From Halobacillus litoralis (GTDB taxonomy: Bacteria; Bacillota; Bacilli; Bacillales; Halobacillaceae), in contig NZ_WMEW01000005.1 of NCBI RefSeq assembly GCF_009856355.1, positions 173,387 through 237,386 on the forward strand: 64,000 nt of DNA, written 5' to 3'. The notes under the pieces were generated by a model. It saw nothing but the letters and a program-made list of their open reading frames with translations, made no database searches and had not been told where the DNA came from. Shown one piece after another: positions 41,377 through 49,766 of the stretch; positions within the stretch are counted from its first letter, which is position 1, and each line of letters begins with the position of its first letter. Both the position numbers and the translations under genes were made by a program.

Positions 41377-43332
41377 TTATGATTGGATTTTATCGTTTTC
41401 CAGAATGTTTGCTTCGTCTTCGAGACCAAAGGCAACGTGGGATTCAATCCATTTACGGCGAGGTTCTACTTTGTCTCCCATCAATGTTGTAACTCTTCGT
41501 TCCACACGGGCAATATCATCAATTGTGACCCGGATCAGCGTTCGTGATTCTGGATTCATCGTTGTTTCCCACAACTGGTCGGCGTTCATTTCACCGAGAC
41601 CCTTGTAGCGCTGGATCGTATAGCCATTTTTAAATTCCTTCAGGATTTTCTGCATACCTTCCTCATCCCAGGCATATTCGGTTTTCTCTTTTTTTCCTTT
41701 GCCTTTGGACACTTTATAAAGGGGTGGAAGAGCGATGAACACCTTCCCGGTTTCTACCAACGGCCGCATGTATCGGTAAAAGAAGGTGAGCAGCAGCACC
41801 TGAATGTGTGCTCCGTCTGTGTCTGCATCGGTCATGATAACGATCTTATCGTAATTGCAGTCTTCCAGAGTGAAATCCCCGCCTACGCCCGCGCCGATCG
41901 TATGAATGATCGTGGAAATCTCCTCATTTTTAAAGATATCCGCAATCTTTGCTTTCTCTGTATTAATTACTTTACCGCGGAGGGGTAGAACGGCTTGAAA
42001 CTTACGGTCCCGTCCCTGCTTGGCCGATCCGCCCGCAGAATCACCCTCAACGAGATACAGTTCGTTTTTCTCTGCATTCTTTGACTGTGCCGGAGTCAGC
42101 TTTCCGCTCAAGAGCGTATCCTTACGCTTCTTCTTCTTGCCGGAACGCGCATCTTCTCTGGCTTTTCTCGCTGCTTCCCTGGCCTCTTTCGCCCGGATCG
42201 CTTTCTTAATCAGCATCGAGGCTGCATCTGGATTTTCCTCAAGGAAATAGATGAGCTTCTCTGCTACAACACTGTCGACAGCCGAGCGGGCTTCAGATGT
42301 TCCCAGCTTACTTTTCGTCTGTCCTTCAAACTGGAGCAGCTCCTCGGGAATTCTTGCTGAAATGATCGCTGTGAAGCCTTCCCTGATATCGTTTCCTTCA
42401 AGATTCTTATCTTTTTCCTTCAACAGCTGTGTTCTGCGCGCATAATCATTGAACACCCGCGTAACAGCTGTTTTAGCTCCTGATTCATGCGTTCCTCCAT
42501 CTTTTGTGCGCACATTGTTTACAAAGGATAGGATGTTTTCTGCGAATCCATCATTAAACTGAAACGCAAAGTCCACTTCAATCCCTGACTGTACGCCCTC
42601 AAAAGATACAACTTGATGCAGGGTATCTTTTTCTTCATTTAAATACTTAACGAATGAAACCAGTCCATCATCATACTGATATTCTTCTTTTTCTCCATCC
42701 TTCCGCTCATCCACCAGAACGATACGGAAGCCTTTAAGAAGAAATGCTGCTTCTCTCAGTCTTTCCGAAAGGGTTTCAAAATTAAACTTCGTCACAGAAA
42801 AAATGTCGGGGTCCGGCTTAAACCGGATGGTTGTACCGGATTTGCGTGCAGCTCCCTTTTTTTCCAGGGATGTAACAGGCACGCCTCCTTTTTCGAAACG
42901 CTGGTAGTATTTCTCCCCATCCCGGCAGATGTGAACTTCCAGCCATTCAGATAAGGCATTGACAACAGAGGCCCCGACCCCGTGGAGACCTCCGGAAGAT
43001 TTATAGCCGCCCTGTCCGAATTTACCTCCGGCGTGTAAAACAGTTAAAATTACTTCCGGTGTGGGCTTTCCTGTTTTATGCATTCCTACAGGCATACCAC
43101 GAGCTTCGTCCTGTACAGAAACGCTTCCATCTTTATGAAGGGTAACCGTCATCTTTTGTCCGAATCCAGATAAAGCTTCATCGATGGCGTTATCCACGAT
43201 TTCGTGGACGAGGTGATGAAGACCGCGGTGGTCCGTGGATCCAATGTACATCCCCGGTCGCTTCCGGACAGCCTCCAGCCCCTCCAATACTTGTATAGAA
43301 TCATCTGAATACGTATGATTTTGACTCGACAA
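41377..43332 (-). CDS. parE: DNA topoisomerase IV subunit B
   Basis: The ATPase subunit (651 residues from TTG 43332) has the GHKL motifs EIVDNAIDEAL, GGKFGQGGYKSSGGLHGVG and the QTKSKLGTSEARS lysine loop. The TOPRIM metal site is LVEGDSAGGSAKQGRDR with IMTDADTDGAHI. The usual DxGxG nucleotide motif is unusual here: DEARG (residues 75-79), with Ala in place of the first Gly. TTG 43332 is chosen because AAAGGAG precedes it and the N-terminus then aligns with B. subtilis ParE; a GTG at 43359 has no site. A LexA box lies in the promoter spacer. Confidence 0.94.
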   Translation of the reverse strand: MSSQNHTYSDDSIQVLEGLEAVRKRPGMYIGSTDHRGLHHLVHEIVDNAIDEALSGFGQKMTVTLHKDGSVSVQDEARGMPVGMHKTGKPTPEVILTVLHAGGKFGQGGYKSSGGLHGVGASVVNALSEWLEVHICRDGEKYYQRFEKGGVPVTSLEKKGAARKSGTTIRFKPDPDIFSVTKFNFETLSERLREAAFLLKGFRIVLVDERKDGEKEEYQYDDGLVSFVKYLNEEKDTLHQVVSFEGVQSGIEVDFAFQFNDGFAENILSFVNNVRTKDGGTHESGAKTAVTRVFNDYARRTQLLKEKDKNLEGNDIREGFTAIISARIPEELLQFEGQTKSKLGTSEARSAVDSVVAEKLIYFLEENPDAASMLIKKAIRAKEAREAARKAREDARSGKKKKRKDTLLSGKLTPAQSKNAEKNELYLVEGDSAGGSAKQGRDRKFQAVLPLRGKVINTEKAKIADIFKNEEISTIIHTIGAGVGGDFTLEDCNYDKIVIMTDADTDGAHIQVLLLTFFYRYMRPLVETGKVFIALPPLYKVSKGKGKKEKTEYAWDEEGMQKILKEFKNGYTIQRYKGLGEMNADQLWETTMNPESRTLIRVTIDDIARVERRVTTLMGDKVEPRRKWIESHVAFGLEDEANILENDKIQS

Positions 43333-43373
43333 TTTCCAATCGGCTCCTTTCTCTTTCACAGCAACTAATTACC

Positions 43374-43402
43374 ATAATAGAACAAACGTTCGATTGTGTA
43401 AA
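43374..43402 (-). promoter_or_regulatory. parE promoter with LexA box in the spacer
   Basis: On the minus strand TTTACA (43402-43397) and TATTAT (43379-43374) are spaced by 17 bases. The spacer holds GAACGTTTGTTC (43391-43380), an exact GAAC-N4-GTTC LexA box. The parEC operon of B. subtilis is a known LexA target. The remaining gap to 43612 shows no gene. Confidence 0.8.
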
Positions 43403-43612
43403 TGACTTTTCCTCTTTACACGTGCAGATTCAGTATAAGACACGCAGCGGAGCAGAGGGTTTTTATCGTTCTATTCTACTGCCTGCCTTATGCATGTTTT
43501 TATCGTTTCGTGAAATGGATGCTGTTTATACAACCGCTCTCAAAAAAACACTGCTTGTTATATTGTAGCGATTTTACATCGTTTCGCAAACATAATTCTT
43601 CCAGATAACGTG

Positions 43613-43642
43613 AAAAAATCCCTGAAAGGACAGGGATTTTTT
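43613..43642 (-). terminator. Terminator downstream of yneT
   Basis: A perfect AAAAAATCCCTG / CAGGGATTTTTT stem with a 6-base loop lies 20 bases after the yneT stop. The symmetrical A/T runs make it usable from both sides. Confidence 0.85.
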
Positions 43643-43661
43643 CAAATTCAACTTCTTTATA

Positions 43662-44075
43662 TCACTTGTACAGACTATGGGCAACCTTAATACAGAGGTC
43701 CATCATGACCTTTGTGGACGTATCTTTCAACTGTTCCCATGCTTCTTCATGATAAACCCCCTGCTGGGCCCAGAAAGCTTTAGGCTGGAGCGCTTCTGCT
43801 TCTTCAGCCACCCCCGGAAGATATTCAGAGCGGCGGAATACGTTAACAATATCCACCGGCTCCTGGATTTCCCGGAGAGAGGCGGCAGCCGGCTCTCCGA
43901 GAACTTCCGTAACCATCGGGTTAACAGGAATAATTCTGTATCCTGCCGCCTGCATAGCTTCACTGATCTGGTACGAAGTCCGGTGTGGTTTATCCGATAG
44001 TCCGACAACGGCAATCGTCTTGGATTCTTTTAAGACGTTCTTAATCTCCTCTGGAGACGGATTTTCAAATGGCAT
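43662..44075 (-). CDS. yneT: CoA-binding domain protein YneT
   Basis: The 137-residue protein is a single CoA-binding Rossmann domain (YccU/YneT family). KTIAVVGLSDKPHRTSYQIS and GYRIIPVNP are the nucleotide-binding start, and VDIVNVFRRSEYLPGVAEEA and KAFWAQQGVYHEEA are family blocks. It resembles the N-terminal part of ADP-forming acyl-CoA synthetases but lacks the catalytic remainder, so a CoA-sensing or carrier role is likely; this is unproven. ATG 44075 is preferred because AGGAGGA lies 7 bases away. The stop of the upstream transporter gene lies 11 bases before, so they may be cotranscribed. Confidence 0.88.
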   Translation of the reverse strand: MPFENPSPEEIKNVLKESKTIAVVGLSDKPHRTSYQISEAMQAAGYRIIPVNPMVTEVLGEPAAASLREIQEPVDIVNVFRRSEYLPGVAEEAEALQPKAFWAQQGVYHEEAWEQLKDTSTKVMMDLCIKVAHSLYK

Positions 44076-44086
44076 GTCCATTCCTC

Positions 44087-45613
44087 CTATTCTTCAATAA
44101 GACCTTCTTCAACAAGGTATTCGCGGGCCACCATTTCTGGTGAACGGTCCTCAAAATCCACTTCATAATTCATTTCCCGCATTTCATCTCCGGTAATCTT
44201 TCCACCCAGTTGATTCAGAGCATCTTCGATTTCAGGGTACTGATCAAGCGTTTCCTGCCTCATCAGCGGGGCGCCCTGGTAAGGAGGGAACAGATTTTCC
44301 GGGTCCTCCAGCACTTTCAGATTCAAATCCACCATATAACCTGCTGTAGCATAGGCGTCAATGATGTCCACTTCACCATTGGAAATCGCTCCCTGGCGTA
44401 GGCCTGGATCCATCGTTCTCACTTCGCCGAGATCAAGGTTATACACTTCTTTCATTCCTTGATATCCGTCCTGACGATCATTGAATTCAAGAGTGAAACC
44501 GGCGGTCAACTGGTCTTCCACCTGTTTTAAGTCACCGATGCTTTCCAGCCCGTATTGGTCAGCCAGTTCCTGCGTGGTCGCGACGGCGTACGTATTGTTG
44601 AACTGCATCGGCTCAAGGTAAGCCATATCATACTGTTCACTCATCCCCTGCGCCGCCTGTTGATACACTTCCTGTTCCTTGTTACTCTGAGCCTGTTCTC
44701 CCATCAGGGATACAATGGCTGTTCCTGTAAATTCAGGGTAGATATCAATACTTCCTTCCTCCAGGGCGCTGAAAACAAGGTCTGTTTTCCCAAGGTTCGG
44801 TTTTAAGCCAACCTGAAGATCGGTTTCTTCTTCAATAAGAAGCTTGTACATGTTGATTAAAATGGCAGGCTCGGATCCGAGTTTGGCCCCCAGTACAAGA
44901 TCATTCTGGGATTTGCTGCTGAACAGCAGCGGTCCAACGGCGATAAGAGCTGCAATTACCAGCAGACTGACGAGGGAACGGAATCCTGACTTTGCAGAAG
45001 TCCGTTCAAATAAACGCAGAATTAAATCCAGCACGATCGCAAGAAGGGCAGCTGGAATGGCTCCCAGCAGAATTAAATTGGCGTCGCCGCCACGGTCGAG
45101 GCCGAGAAGGATCAAATCACCAAGACCTCCAGCCCCAATCAGAGCAGCGATGGTCGTAGTACCGACAATCAGCACCATCGATGTCCGGATACCTGCCATA
45201 ATGACCGGCATCGCCAACGGTAGTTCTACACGCGATAACCGGCGGAACGAACTCATCCCCATCCCTGTAGCCGCTTCTTTCAGGGCAGGATCTACTTCCT
45301 TTATTCCTGTATACGTATTTCTCAGAATAGGGAGAAGGCCGTAAGCCGCAAGGGCAATGATGGCCGGCGTTTCCCCGATTCCGAAAAATGGAATCAAAAA
45401 GGCCAGGACAGCGAGACTTGGAATGGTCTGAAGAACAGCGGTCACTCCAATGACCGGTTCAGCTACTTTCAATTTTCTCGTTAACAAGAGACCGAGAGGA
45501 ACAGAAATCAATGTTGCAATTACAAGGGCGATAATGGATATCTGCAGGTGTTCCCACACTTTCTCCCACAGGACATCCTGTCTTTCTGCAAAAACCTGAA
45601 TAAATCCATTCAC
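44087..45613 (-). CDS. Fused permease and substrate-binding protein of an OpuC-type osmolyte ABC transporter
   Basis: This 508-residue protein joins an OpuCB-like permease (residues about 1-215, with six or so membrane helices and the coupling loop GMGMSSFRRLSRVELPLAMP) to an OpuCC-type ligand-binding domain. A further helix around residue 220 displays the binding domain outside. LVLGAKLGSEPAILINMYKL begins the binding domain, and YPEFTGTAIVSLMG, NNTYAVAT and DIIDAYATAGYMV are signature blocks for quaternary-ammonium binding. Substrates should be glycine betaine, choline or carnitine-like. The start overlaps the ATPase gene by 4 bases. The fusion and its position suggest osmoprotection. Confidence 0.88.
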   Translation of the reverse strand: MNGFIQVFAERQDVLWEKVWEHLQISIIALVIATLISVPLGLLLTRKLKVAEPVIGVTAVLQTIPSLAVLAFLIPFFGIGETPAIIALAAYGLLPILRNTYTGIKEVDPALKEAATGMGMSSFRRLSRVELPLAMPVIMAGIRTSMVLIVGTTTIAALIGAGGLGDLILLGLDRGGDANLILLGAIPAALLAIVLDLILRLFERTSAKSGFRSLVSLLVIAALIAVGPLLFSSKSQNDLVLGAKLGSEPAILINMYKLLIEEETDLQVGLKPNLGKTDLVFSALEEGSIDIYPEFTGTAIVSLMGEQAQSNKEQEVYQQAAQGMSEQYDMAYLEPMQFNNTYAVATTQELADQYGLESIGDLKQVEDQLTAGFTLEFNDRQDGYQGMKEVYNLDLGEVRTMDPGLRQGAISNGEVDIIDAYATAGYMVDLNLKVLEDPENLFPPYQGAPLMRQETLDQYPEIEDALNQLGGKITGDEMREMNYEVDFEDRSPEMVAREYLVEEGLIEE

Positions 45614-46677
45614 AGCTGAACAGCCCCCTGTTCCTGATCAGACTTCTCTTTTAAATAATGAACGATATCTTTATAGGAAAGCGTGCCAACAAGCTGATCT
45701 CCTTTTACGACCGGGAGAATCCGATGCGAATTTTTTTCAAATTCTGAGACAGCTTCCCGGAGGACGGTTCCGTTTGTCAGTATCGGAAGCATAACTTCCC
45801 TCCCGTCAACGACACCTGTCTGGTAAATCCCTTTTTCAGAGGTCAGTACATATGCACCGTGGTCCGGTATCGAGCCTTCTTTATAATCCTGATAAGGGAA
45901 AATCCTGCTTCCGGACTGATCCATGATCACATCGACGGCTGTCAGCCAGGGGGATTTCCGTCCTCCGATAAAATCACGGACGAAATCATCGGCTGGATGG
46001 AGAATGAAATTCTGTGGGGTATCCACCTGAACAATCCCGCCTTCTTTCATAAGGCAGACCCGGTCGCCCAGAGCAAGAGCTTCATCCATATCGTGCGTAA
46101 CAAACACAATGGTCTTTTTAATTTCCTGCTGCAGGTTCCGGATATCCTTTTGAAGCTGCTCGCGGCTGATGGGATCAAGCGCACTGAACGGCTCATCCAT
46201 CAGAATGATATCGGGGTCGGCCGCCAACGCTCTGATTACCCCTACACGCTGCTGCTGTCCACCGGAAAGCTCACTCGGTTTCCGCTTACGGTGTTTCTCA
46301 GGATCGAGTCCGACCATCTGCATCAGTTCGTCGATCCGTCCGGATACATCTTTTTTCTTCCATTTTTTCATTTCCGGTACAATCGCAATGTTCTCTTCAA
46401 TTGTCATATGTGGAAAGAGGGCGATTTCCTGAAGGACATAGCCGATATTCCAACGCAGTTCATGAATGTTGTAATCCTTGATGTCCTTATTATGTATCGT
46501 AATGGTTCCATCAGTAGGATGTATAAGGCGGTTGATCATTTTCATCGTCGTTGTCTTCCCGCACCCACTCGGACCAATCAGAGTGAGAAGCTCCCCTTCT
46601 TCCACCTCGAGATTTATATTTTTTAATGCCGTCGTCCCGTCCGGGTACGTTTTGGACACATTTGTAAAAGTAATCAT
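45610..46677 (-). CDS. OpuCA-like ABC transporter ATPase with CBS domains
   Basis: The 355-residue ATPase has Walker A GPSGCGKTTTMKM, signature LSGGQQQRVGVIRAL, Walker B IILMDEPFSALD and switch histidine FVTHDMDEA. After residue about 240 come two CBS modules (VLTSEKGIYQTGVV and HRILPVVKGDQLVGTLSYKD), which in OpuA-type transporters sense ionic strength. It energises the fused permease/binding protein encoded next. AAGGAGGAAACGC precedes the ATG. The 278-base gap to plsY holds its upstream region; no clear promoter core was seen for this gene. Confidence 0.9.
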   Translation of the reverse strand: MITFTNVSKTYPDGTTALKNINLEVEEGELLTLIGPSGCGKTTTMKMINRLIHPTDGTITIHNKDIKDYNIHELRWNIGYVLQEIALFPHMTIEENIAIVPEMKKWKKKDVSGRIDELMQMVGLDPEKHRKRKPSELSGGQQQRVGVIRALAADPDIILMDEPFSALDPISREQLQKDIRNLQQEIKKTIVFVTHDMDEALALGDRVCLMKEGGIVQVDTPQNFILHPADDFVRDFIGGRKSPWLTAVDVIMDQSGSRIFPYQDYKEGSIPDHGAYVLTSEKGIYQTGVVDGREVMLPILTNGTVLREAVSEFEKNSHRILPVVKGDQLVGTLSYKDIVHYLKEKSDQEQGAVQL

Positions 46678-46784
46678 GCGTTTCCTCCTTCATATACTAA
46701 AGACCGTACTATTTACCCACTTTCACACAGGTTGAAACCTATTGCAACCATCCACTCTTCCCTTGCAAAAGGACCGGAAAAACC

Positions 46785-46812
46785 TTGTCACAGCTTTCCT
46801 GATTGGTATAAT
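46785..46812 (+). promoter_or_regulatory. Promoter of plsY
   Basis: TTGTCA (46785-46790) and TATAAT (46807-46812) are spaced by 16 bases, about 140 bases upstream of plsY. Confidence 0.6.
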
Positions 46813-46955
46813 AAGATGTTGCGGCGTTGAATTTACAGCTCGCTCGTCCTATACATACGGGGTCCATAGAAGGAAGAGAAGCTGATAGAATTTTCCGTTC
46901 TTTCCCCGGCGCCTGCATGATAAAATAGAAGAAAGTAATGAAGGAGTTGAACTTA

Positions 46956-47537
46956 TTGGAATATCTACTTTATTCCCTTGCCGCCTATCTCCTCGGCTCC
47001 ATTCCATCAGGACTGATTGTTGGAAAAGTGGGTTATGGTACAGATATAAGAGAACATGGGAGCGGAAATCTCGGCGGGACGAATACATTCCGCGTTCTCG
47101 GAGTAAAGGCCGGCTTAATCGTTACGACAGCCGATATTTTAAAAGGGACCACAGCTGCCGCCCTGCCCTTCTTTCTCGGAGCAGAAGTCATCCCGCTGAT
47201 TATAGGTATTTTTGCCGTCATCGGTCATATGTATCCGGTATTTGCAGGTTTTAAGGGAGGCAAAGCAGTCGCTACATCCGGAGGCGTCATCCTCGGGGTG
47301 AACCCTCTTGTATTTCTCGTTCTTATCTTATCGTTTTTCATTTTGTTATACATTTCCAAGTACGTGTCCCTCTCCTCGATGGTGTGCGGGCTCGTCGGAA
47401 TAGGTGCTTCCATCCTTCTAGAGGAGTATGGATTGACGATCGTTATTTCCATTTTTACGATCTTTGTTATTTACCGCCATCGTTCGAATATTAAGAGAAT
47501 CATCAATAAGACAGAACCTAAGATCACGTGGATGTAA
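46956..47537 (+). CDS. plsY: Glycerol-3-phosphate acyltransferase PlsY
   Basis: The 193-residue integral membrane enzyme transfers acyl groups from acyl-phosphate to glycerol-3-phosphate, the first step of phospholipid synthesis. Motifs are [31 protein letters not shown] and [19 protein letters not shown], the three conserved loops of PlsY. Five or more hydrophobic helices are visible. TTG 46956 is chosen because AAGGAG lies 9 bases upstream and the length then equals B. subtilis PlsY; ATG 46938 lacks such a site. It is monocistronic with its own promoter and terminator. Confidence 0.93.
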   Translation: MEYLLYSLAAYLLGSIPSGLIVGKVGYGTDIREHGSGNLGGTNTFRVLGVKAGLIVTTADILKGTTAAALPFFLGAEVIPLIIGIFAVIGHMYPVFAGFKGGKAVATSGGVILGVNPLVFLVLILSFFILLYISKYVSLSSMVCGLVGIGASILLEEYGLTIVISIFTIFVIYRHRSNIKRIINKTEPKITWM

Positions 47538-47540
47538 CAC

Positions 47541-47574
47541 GAAAGCCTGTCCTTAAAGGATAGGCTTTCTTTTA
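47541..47574 (+). terminator. Terminator of plsY
   Basis: GAAAGCCTGTCC / GGATAGGCTTTC forms a stem with one G-U pair and a 5-base loop, followed by a T-rich tract. Confidence 0.85.
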
Positions 47575-47617
47575 TTGAAGCATCCTAGGGAGACGGCACA
47601 TTTCCATAAGCATTCCA

Positions 47618-47647
47618 TTGTCATTAAAGAAATACATAAGGTATACT
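47618..47647 (+). promoter_or_regulatory. Promoter of folE2-yidD
   Basis: TTGTCA (47618-47623) and TATACT (47642-47647) are spaced by 18 bases, 36 bases upstream of folE2. No Zur-type palindrome was recognised, although folE2 of B. subtilis is Zur-controlled. Confidence 0.55.
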
Positions 47648-47683
47648 TTGACATAGAAAGAAGGCCTGAAAGGAGTCCTTGCT

Positions 47684-48628
47684 ATGAATAAAACTGAACT
47701 AAATCAAACGAAACAGCTGCCTACTAAAGAAGAAAGACATAAATTATTCGGGTCTGTCGATCCAGGTCCACGCACCAAACCCGTCGAAAAAGACCAGATG
47801 GCGGATCTGCAGAATTCAAGAAAAGATTTTCTGTTCGATATTGATATGGTGGGTATTTCAAACGTCAAACACCCAATTCGTATCCCGAGCAGTATGACCC
47901 CCCAGATTCAAACAACCATCGGCACCTTTTCCTTTGGTTCCTCGATTGCCAAAGGCAGTAAAGGTACGAATATGAGCCGGTTCACTGAACAGCTCGATAA
48001 ATACCACAATGAAGGCTTTGCTATTGATATCGAAACCTTGAAACAGTTCACCGAGGAACTGGCCGGACGCCTGAAACAGACGGACGCAGAGGTTGAAGTC
48101 ACCTTCCCGTGGTTCTTTGAAAGAAAAGGCCCTTATTCCGACTTGACCGGAATGAACCATGCCGATGCAACCATCCGCGTGGAATATGATCAGGAGACAG
48201 GACACGATGTGACCGTTACCCTGACTGGAAAGATTACCACGCTGTGCCCATGTTCCAAGGAAATCAGTGAGTACAGTGCACATAACCAGCGTGGGAATGT
48301 CACGATGTCAGTTAAACTGACGGATGACTTTAATGAACAGGAAGTTGATTGGAAAGCTGCTCTTCTTGAAGCGGCTGAAAGCAATGCAAGTGCCAGAATT
48401 CACCCTGTCCTCAAGCGTCCGGATGAGAAGATGGTCACAGAACAGGCTTATGAAAACCCGCGGTTTGTCGAGGATATCGTCCGACTTGTGGCTGCGGACC
48501 TGTATGAATACACCTTTGTGGAATCCTTTGAAGTTCAGTGCCGGAATGAGGAATCGATTCACCTGCACGATGCCGTAGCTTCCCTTAGTTATGACAAGAA
48601 GCAGGAGCGTATACAGGAAGAACGATGA
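47684..48628 (+). CDS. folE2: GTP cyclohydrolase IB (FolE2)
   Basis: The 314-residue enzyme makes dihydroneopterin triphosphate from GTP, the first step of folate synthesis. It is the FolE2 type, which can use metals other than zinc. Family blocks include [14 protein letters not shown], the catalytic segment [20 protein letters not shown] with its cysteines, [13 protein letters not shown], and the C-terminal [20 protein letters not shown]. No FolE1 gene is seen in the window. AAAGGAGTCC precedes the ATG, and the stop overlaps the yidD start (ATGA). Confidence 0.94.
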   Translation: MNKTELNQTKQLPTKEERHKLFGSVDPGPRTKPVEKDQMADLQNSRKDFLFDIDMVGISNVKHPIRIPSSMTPQIQTTIGTFSFGSSIAKGSKGTNMSRFTEQLDKYHNEGFAIDIETLKQFTEELAGRLKQTDAEVEVTFPWFFERKGPYSDLTGMNHADATIRVEYDQETGHDVTVTLTGKITTLCPCSKEISEYSAHNQRGNVTMSVKLTDDFNEQEVDWKAALLEAAESNASARIHPVLKRPDEKMVTEQAYENPRFVEDIVRLVAADLYEYTFVESFEVQCRNEESIHLHDAVASLSYDKKQERIQEER

Positions 48629-48858
48629 AACAACTGATGATCGGCATCATCCGATTCTATCAAAAAGGGATCAGCCCCTTTTTTCCACCGAGCTGCCGCT
48701 TTCAGCCCACCTGCTCGTCTTACGGGATTGAAGCTTATAAGCGCTTTGGTTTTTTTAAAGGGACGTGGCTGACGGTCCGACGGATTATGAAATGCCACCC
48801 TTTCCACCCCGGTGGGTTTGACCCTGTACCGATGAAGAAAGAACACGCAGATAAGTAA
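48625..48858 (+). CDS. yidD: Membrane protein insertion efficiency factor YidD
   Basis: The 77-residue protein matches YidD, a small membrane-associated protein that assists YidC-dependent membrane insertion. The signature is [20 protein letters not shown] followed by [14 protein letters not shown] and [13 protein letters not shown], with three conserved cysteines. It overlaps folE2 by 4 bases, so its translation depends on that gene. The pairing with folate synthesis is unusual; elsewhere yidD lies beside rnpA and yidC. A terminator overlaps the stop codon. Confidence 0.93.
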   Translation: MKQLMIGIIRFYQKGISPFFPPSCRFQPTCSSYGIEAYKRFGFFKGTWLTVRRIMKCHPFHPGGFDPVPMKKEHADK

Positions 48859-48890
48859 AGCGGATGGGAAACGTTTATCCCATCCGCTTT
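48857..48890 (+). terminator. Terminator of folE2-yidD
   Basis: A perfect 13-bp stem (AAAGCGGATGGGA / TCCCATCCGCTTT) with an 8-base loop starts at the yidD stop. The T-run is short. Confidence 0.75.
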
Positions 48891-48941
48891 GCGGATATAG
48901 CAGGATATAGACGATTTTAATGACAGGAGTTGAGCTGCGAT

Positions 48942-49232
48942 ATGAATTTAACCGTAACCGAAGAAGCTGCCGAATGGTATGAAAATGAACTGGATATAGA
49001 TGAACAGGCCCATCTCCGTTTTTACGTAAGATATGGAGGAACAGGCGGTCTGCAGCCCGGTTTTTCCCTGGCTATCAAATTGGAAGAACCTTCTGAGCCG
49101 GTCGCCGAAACCAAGACCGGACGCATCCATTTCTTCATAGAATCGGATGATGCCTGGTATTTTGATGACCACTCCCTTGAAGTTCAGTATGATACTAAAT
49201 GGGAAGAACCTTCATTCGAATATAAAAAGTAA
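48942..49232 (+). CDS. yneR: HesB/IscA-like protein YneR
   Basis: The 96-residue protein has the HesB/IscA (Fe-S biogenesis) fold, seen in LTVTEEAAEWYENELDIDEQ, RFYVRYGGTGGLQPGFSL and WYFDDHSLEVQYD. The three cysteines that bind iron in true A-type carriers are absent, so it is not a classic Fe-S scaffold. This is also the case in B. subtilis YneR. ATG 48942 is taken as start; the CAGGAG site is 12 bases away, and a TTG at 48930 directly abuts it. Position next to yneQ and yneP follows B. subtilis order. Function is unknown. Confidence 0.85.
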   Translation: MNLTVTEEAAEWYENELDIDEQAHLRFYVRYGGTGGLQPGFSLAIKLEEPSEPVAETKTGRIHFFIESDDAWYFDDHSLEVQYDTKWEEPSFEYKK

Positions 49233-49240
49233 AACGACAG

Positions 49241-49278
49241 GCTTGTAGGGAAATGAAAGTTTTCCTACAAGCTTTTTT
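49241..49278 (+). terminator. Terminator of yneR
   Basis: GCTTGTAGGGAAA / TTTTCCTACAAGC pairs over 12-13 bases with a 6-base loop and is followed by TTTTTT. Confidence 0.8.
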
Positions 49279-49383
49279 GTATTCTCAAAATCTGCTCCAG
49301 CCTTTGCCATTCCACCTTGGACTTCTTAAAACAAAATTTCCCCGATGCATTATGTCTCTGCTTATACGGATTCAGATGGATGC

Positions 49384-49416
49384 AAAAAGGCTGCCGGGGA
49401 ATTTCCCCCGACAGCC
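49384..49416 (-). terminator. Terminator downstream of yneQ
   Basis: On the minus strand GGCTGTCGGGG pairs with CCCCGGCAGCC (one mismatch), followed by TTTTT. The adjoining bases 49279-49383 show no gene. Confidence 0.75.
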
Positions 49417-49454
49417 ACATCCCTCCCTCTGGGACACTGCTTGATTTTTTCAGG

Positions 49455-49766
49455 TTACGTCTCCTTCTTACCCAGCGAGAATCGCTCGATATGCTCCCAG
49501 TACCCTTCCTGCTTTAATATTTCATACTGCTTATCGCCGAACAAGTCGAAATGAGGATAAGGGTCAAGGTGGATCCACCCTGGATGAAGGCCGTAACGCC
49601 GGCCCCATTTCTTTAACACGGCCAGATCACTGCATCCGGCTTTCGTAACTGTGTCACAGCCTGGAAATCTCTCATCCAGCCAGAAATGAGTAAGAAGCGC
49701 GACTTCCCCCTGTTGAATCCGCCGTTTCCATGTCTCCAGCTCTTCCCTTTTCACACCAAAGGCCAT
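49455..49766 (-). CDS. yneQ: YneQ family protein
   Basis: The 103-residue protein closely follows B. subtilis YneQ. Conserved blocks are FGVKREELETWKRRIQQGE, ALLTHFWLDERFPGC, TVTKAGCSDLAVLKKWG and YPHFDLFGDKQYEILK. The His, Asp and Cys residues in these blocks could bind a metal, but no activity is known. It overlaps the thioesterase stop by one base (ATGA-type junction), so it is coupled to yneP. The operon probably begins at the large AAA+ gene or at yneP. Confidence 0.87.
   Translation of the reverse strand: MAFGVKREELETWKRRIQQGEVALLTHFWLDERFPGCDTVTKAGCSDLAVLKKWGRRYGLHPGWIHLDPYPHFDLFGDKQYEILKQEGYWEHIERFSLGKKET

Noticed and set aside
43402..43608. 68-codon plus-strand frame in the parE-yneT gap
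   Set aside because: It has no ribosome-binding site, no family and unusual composition; it starts inside the parE promoter.
45859..46626. 255-codon plus-strand frame opposite the OpuCA-like ATPase
   Set aside because: It is antisense to Walker motifs and CBS domains; there is no sign of independent coding.
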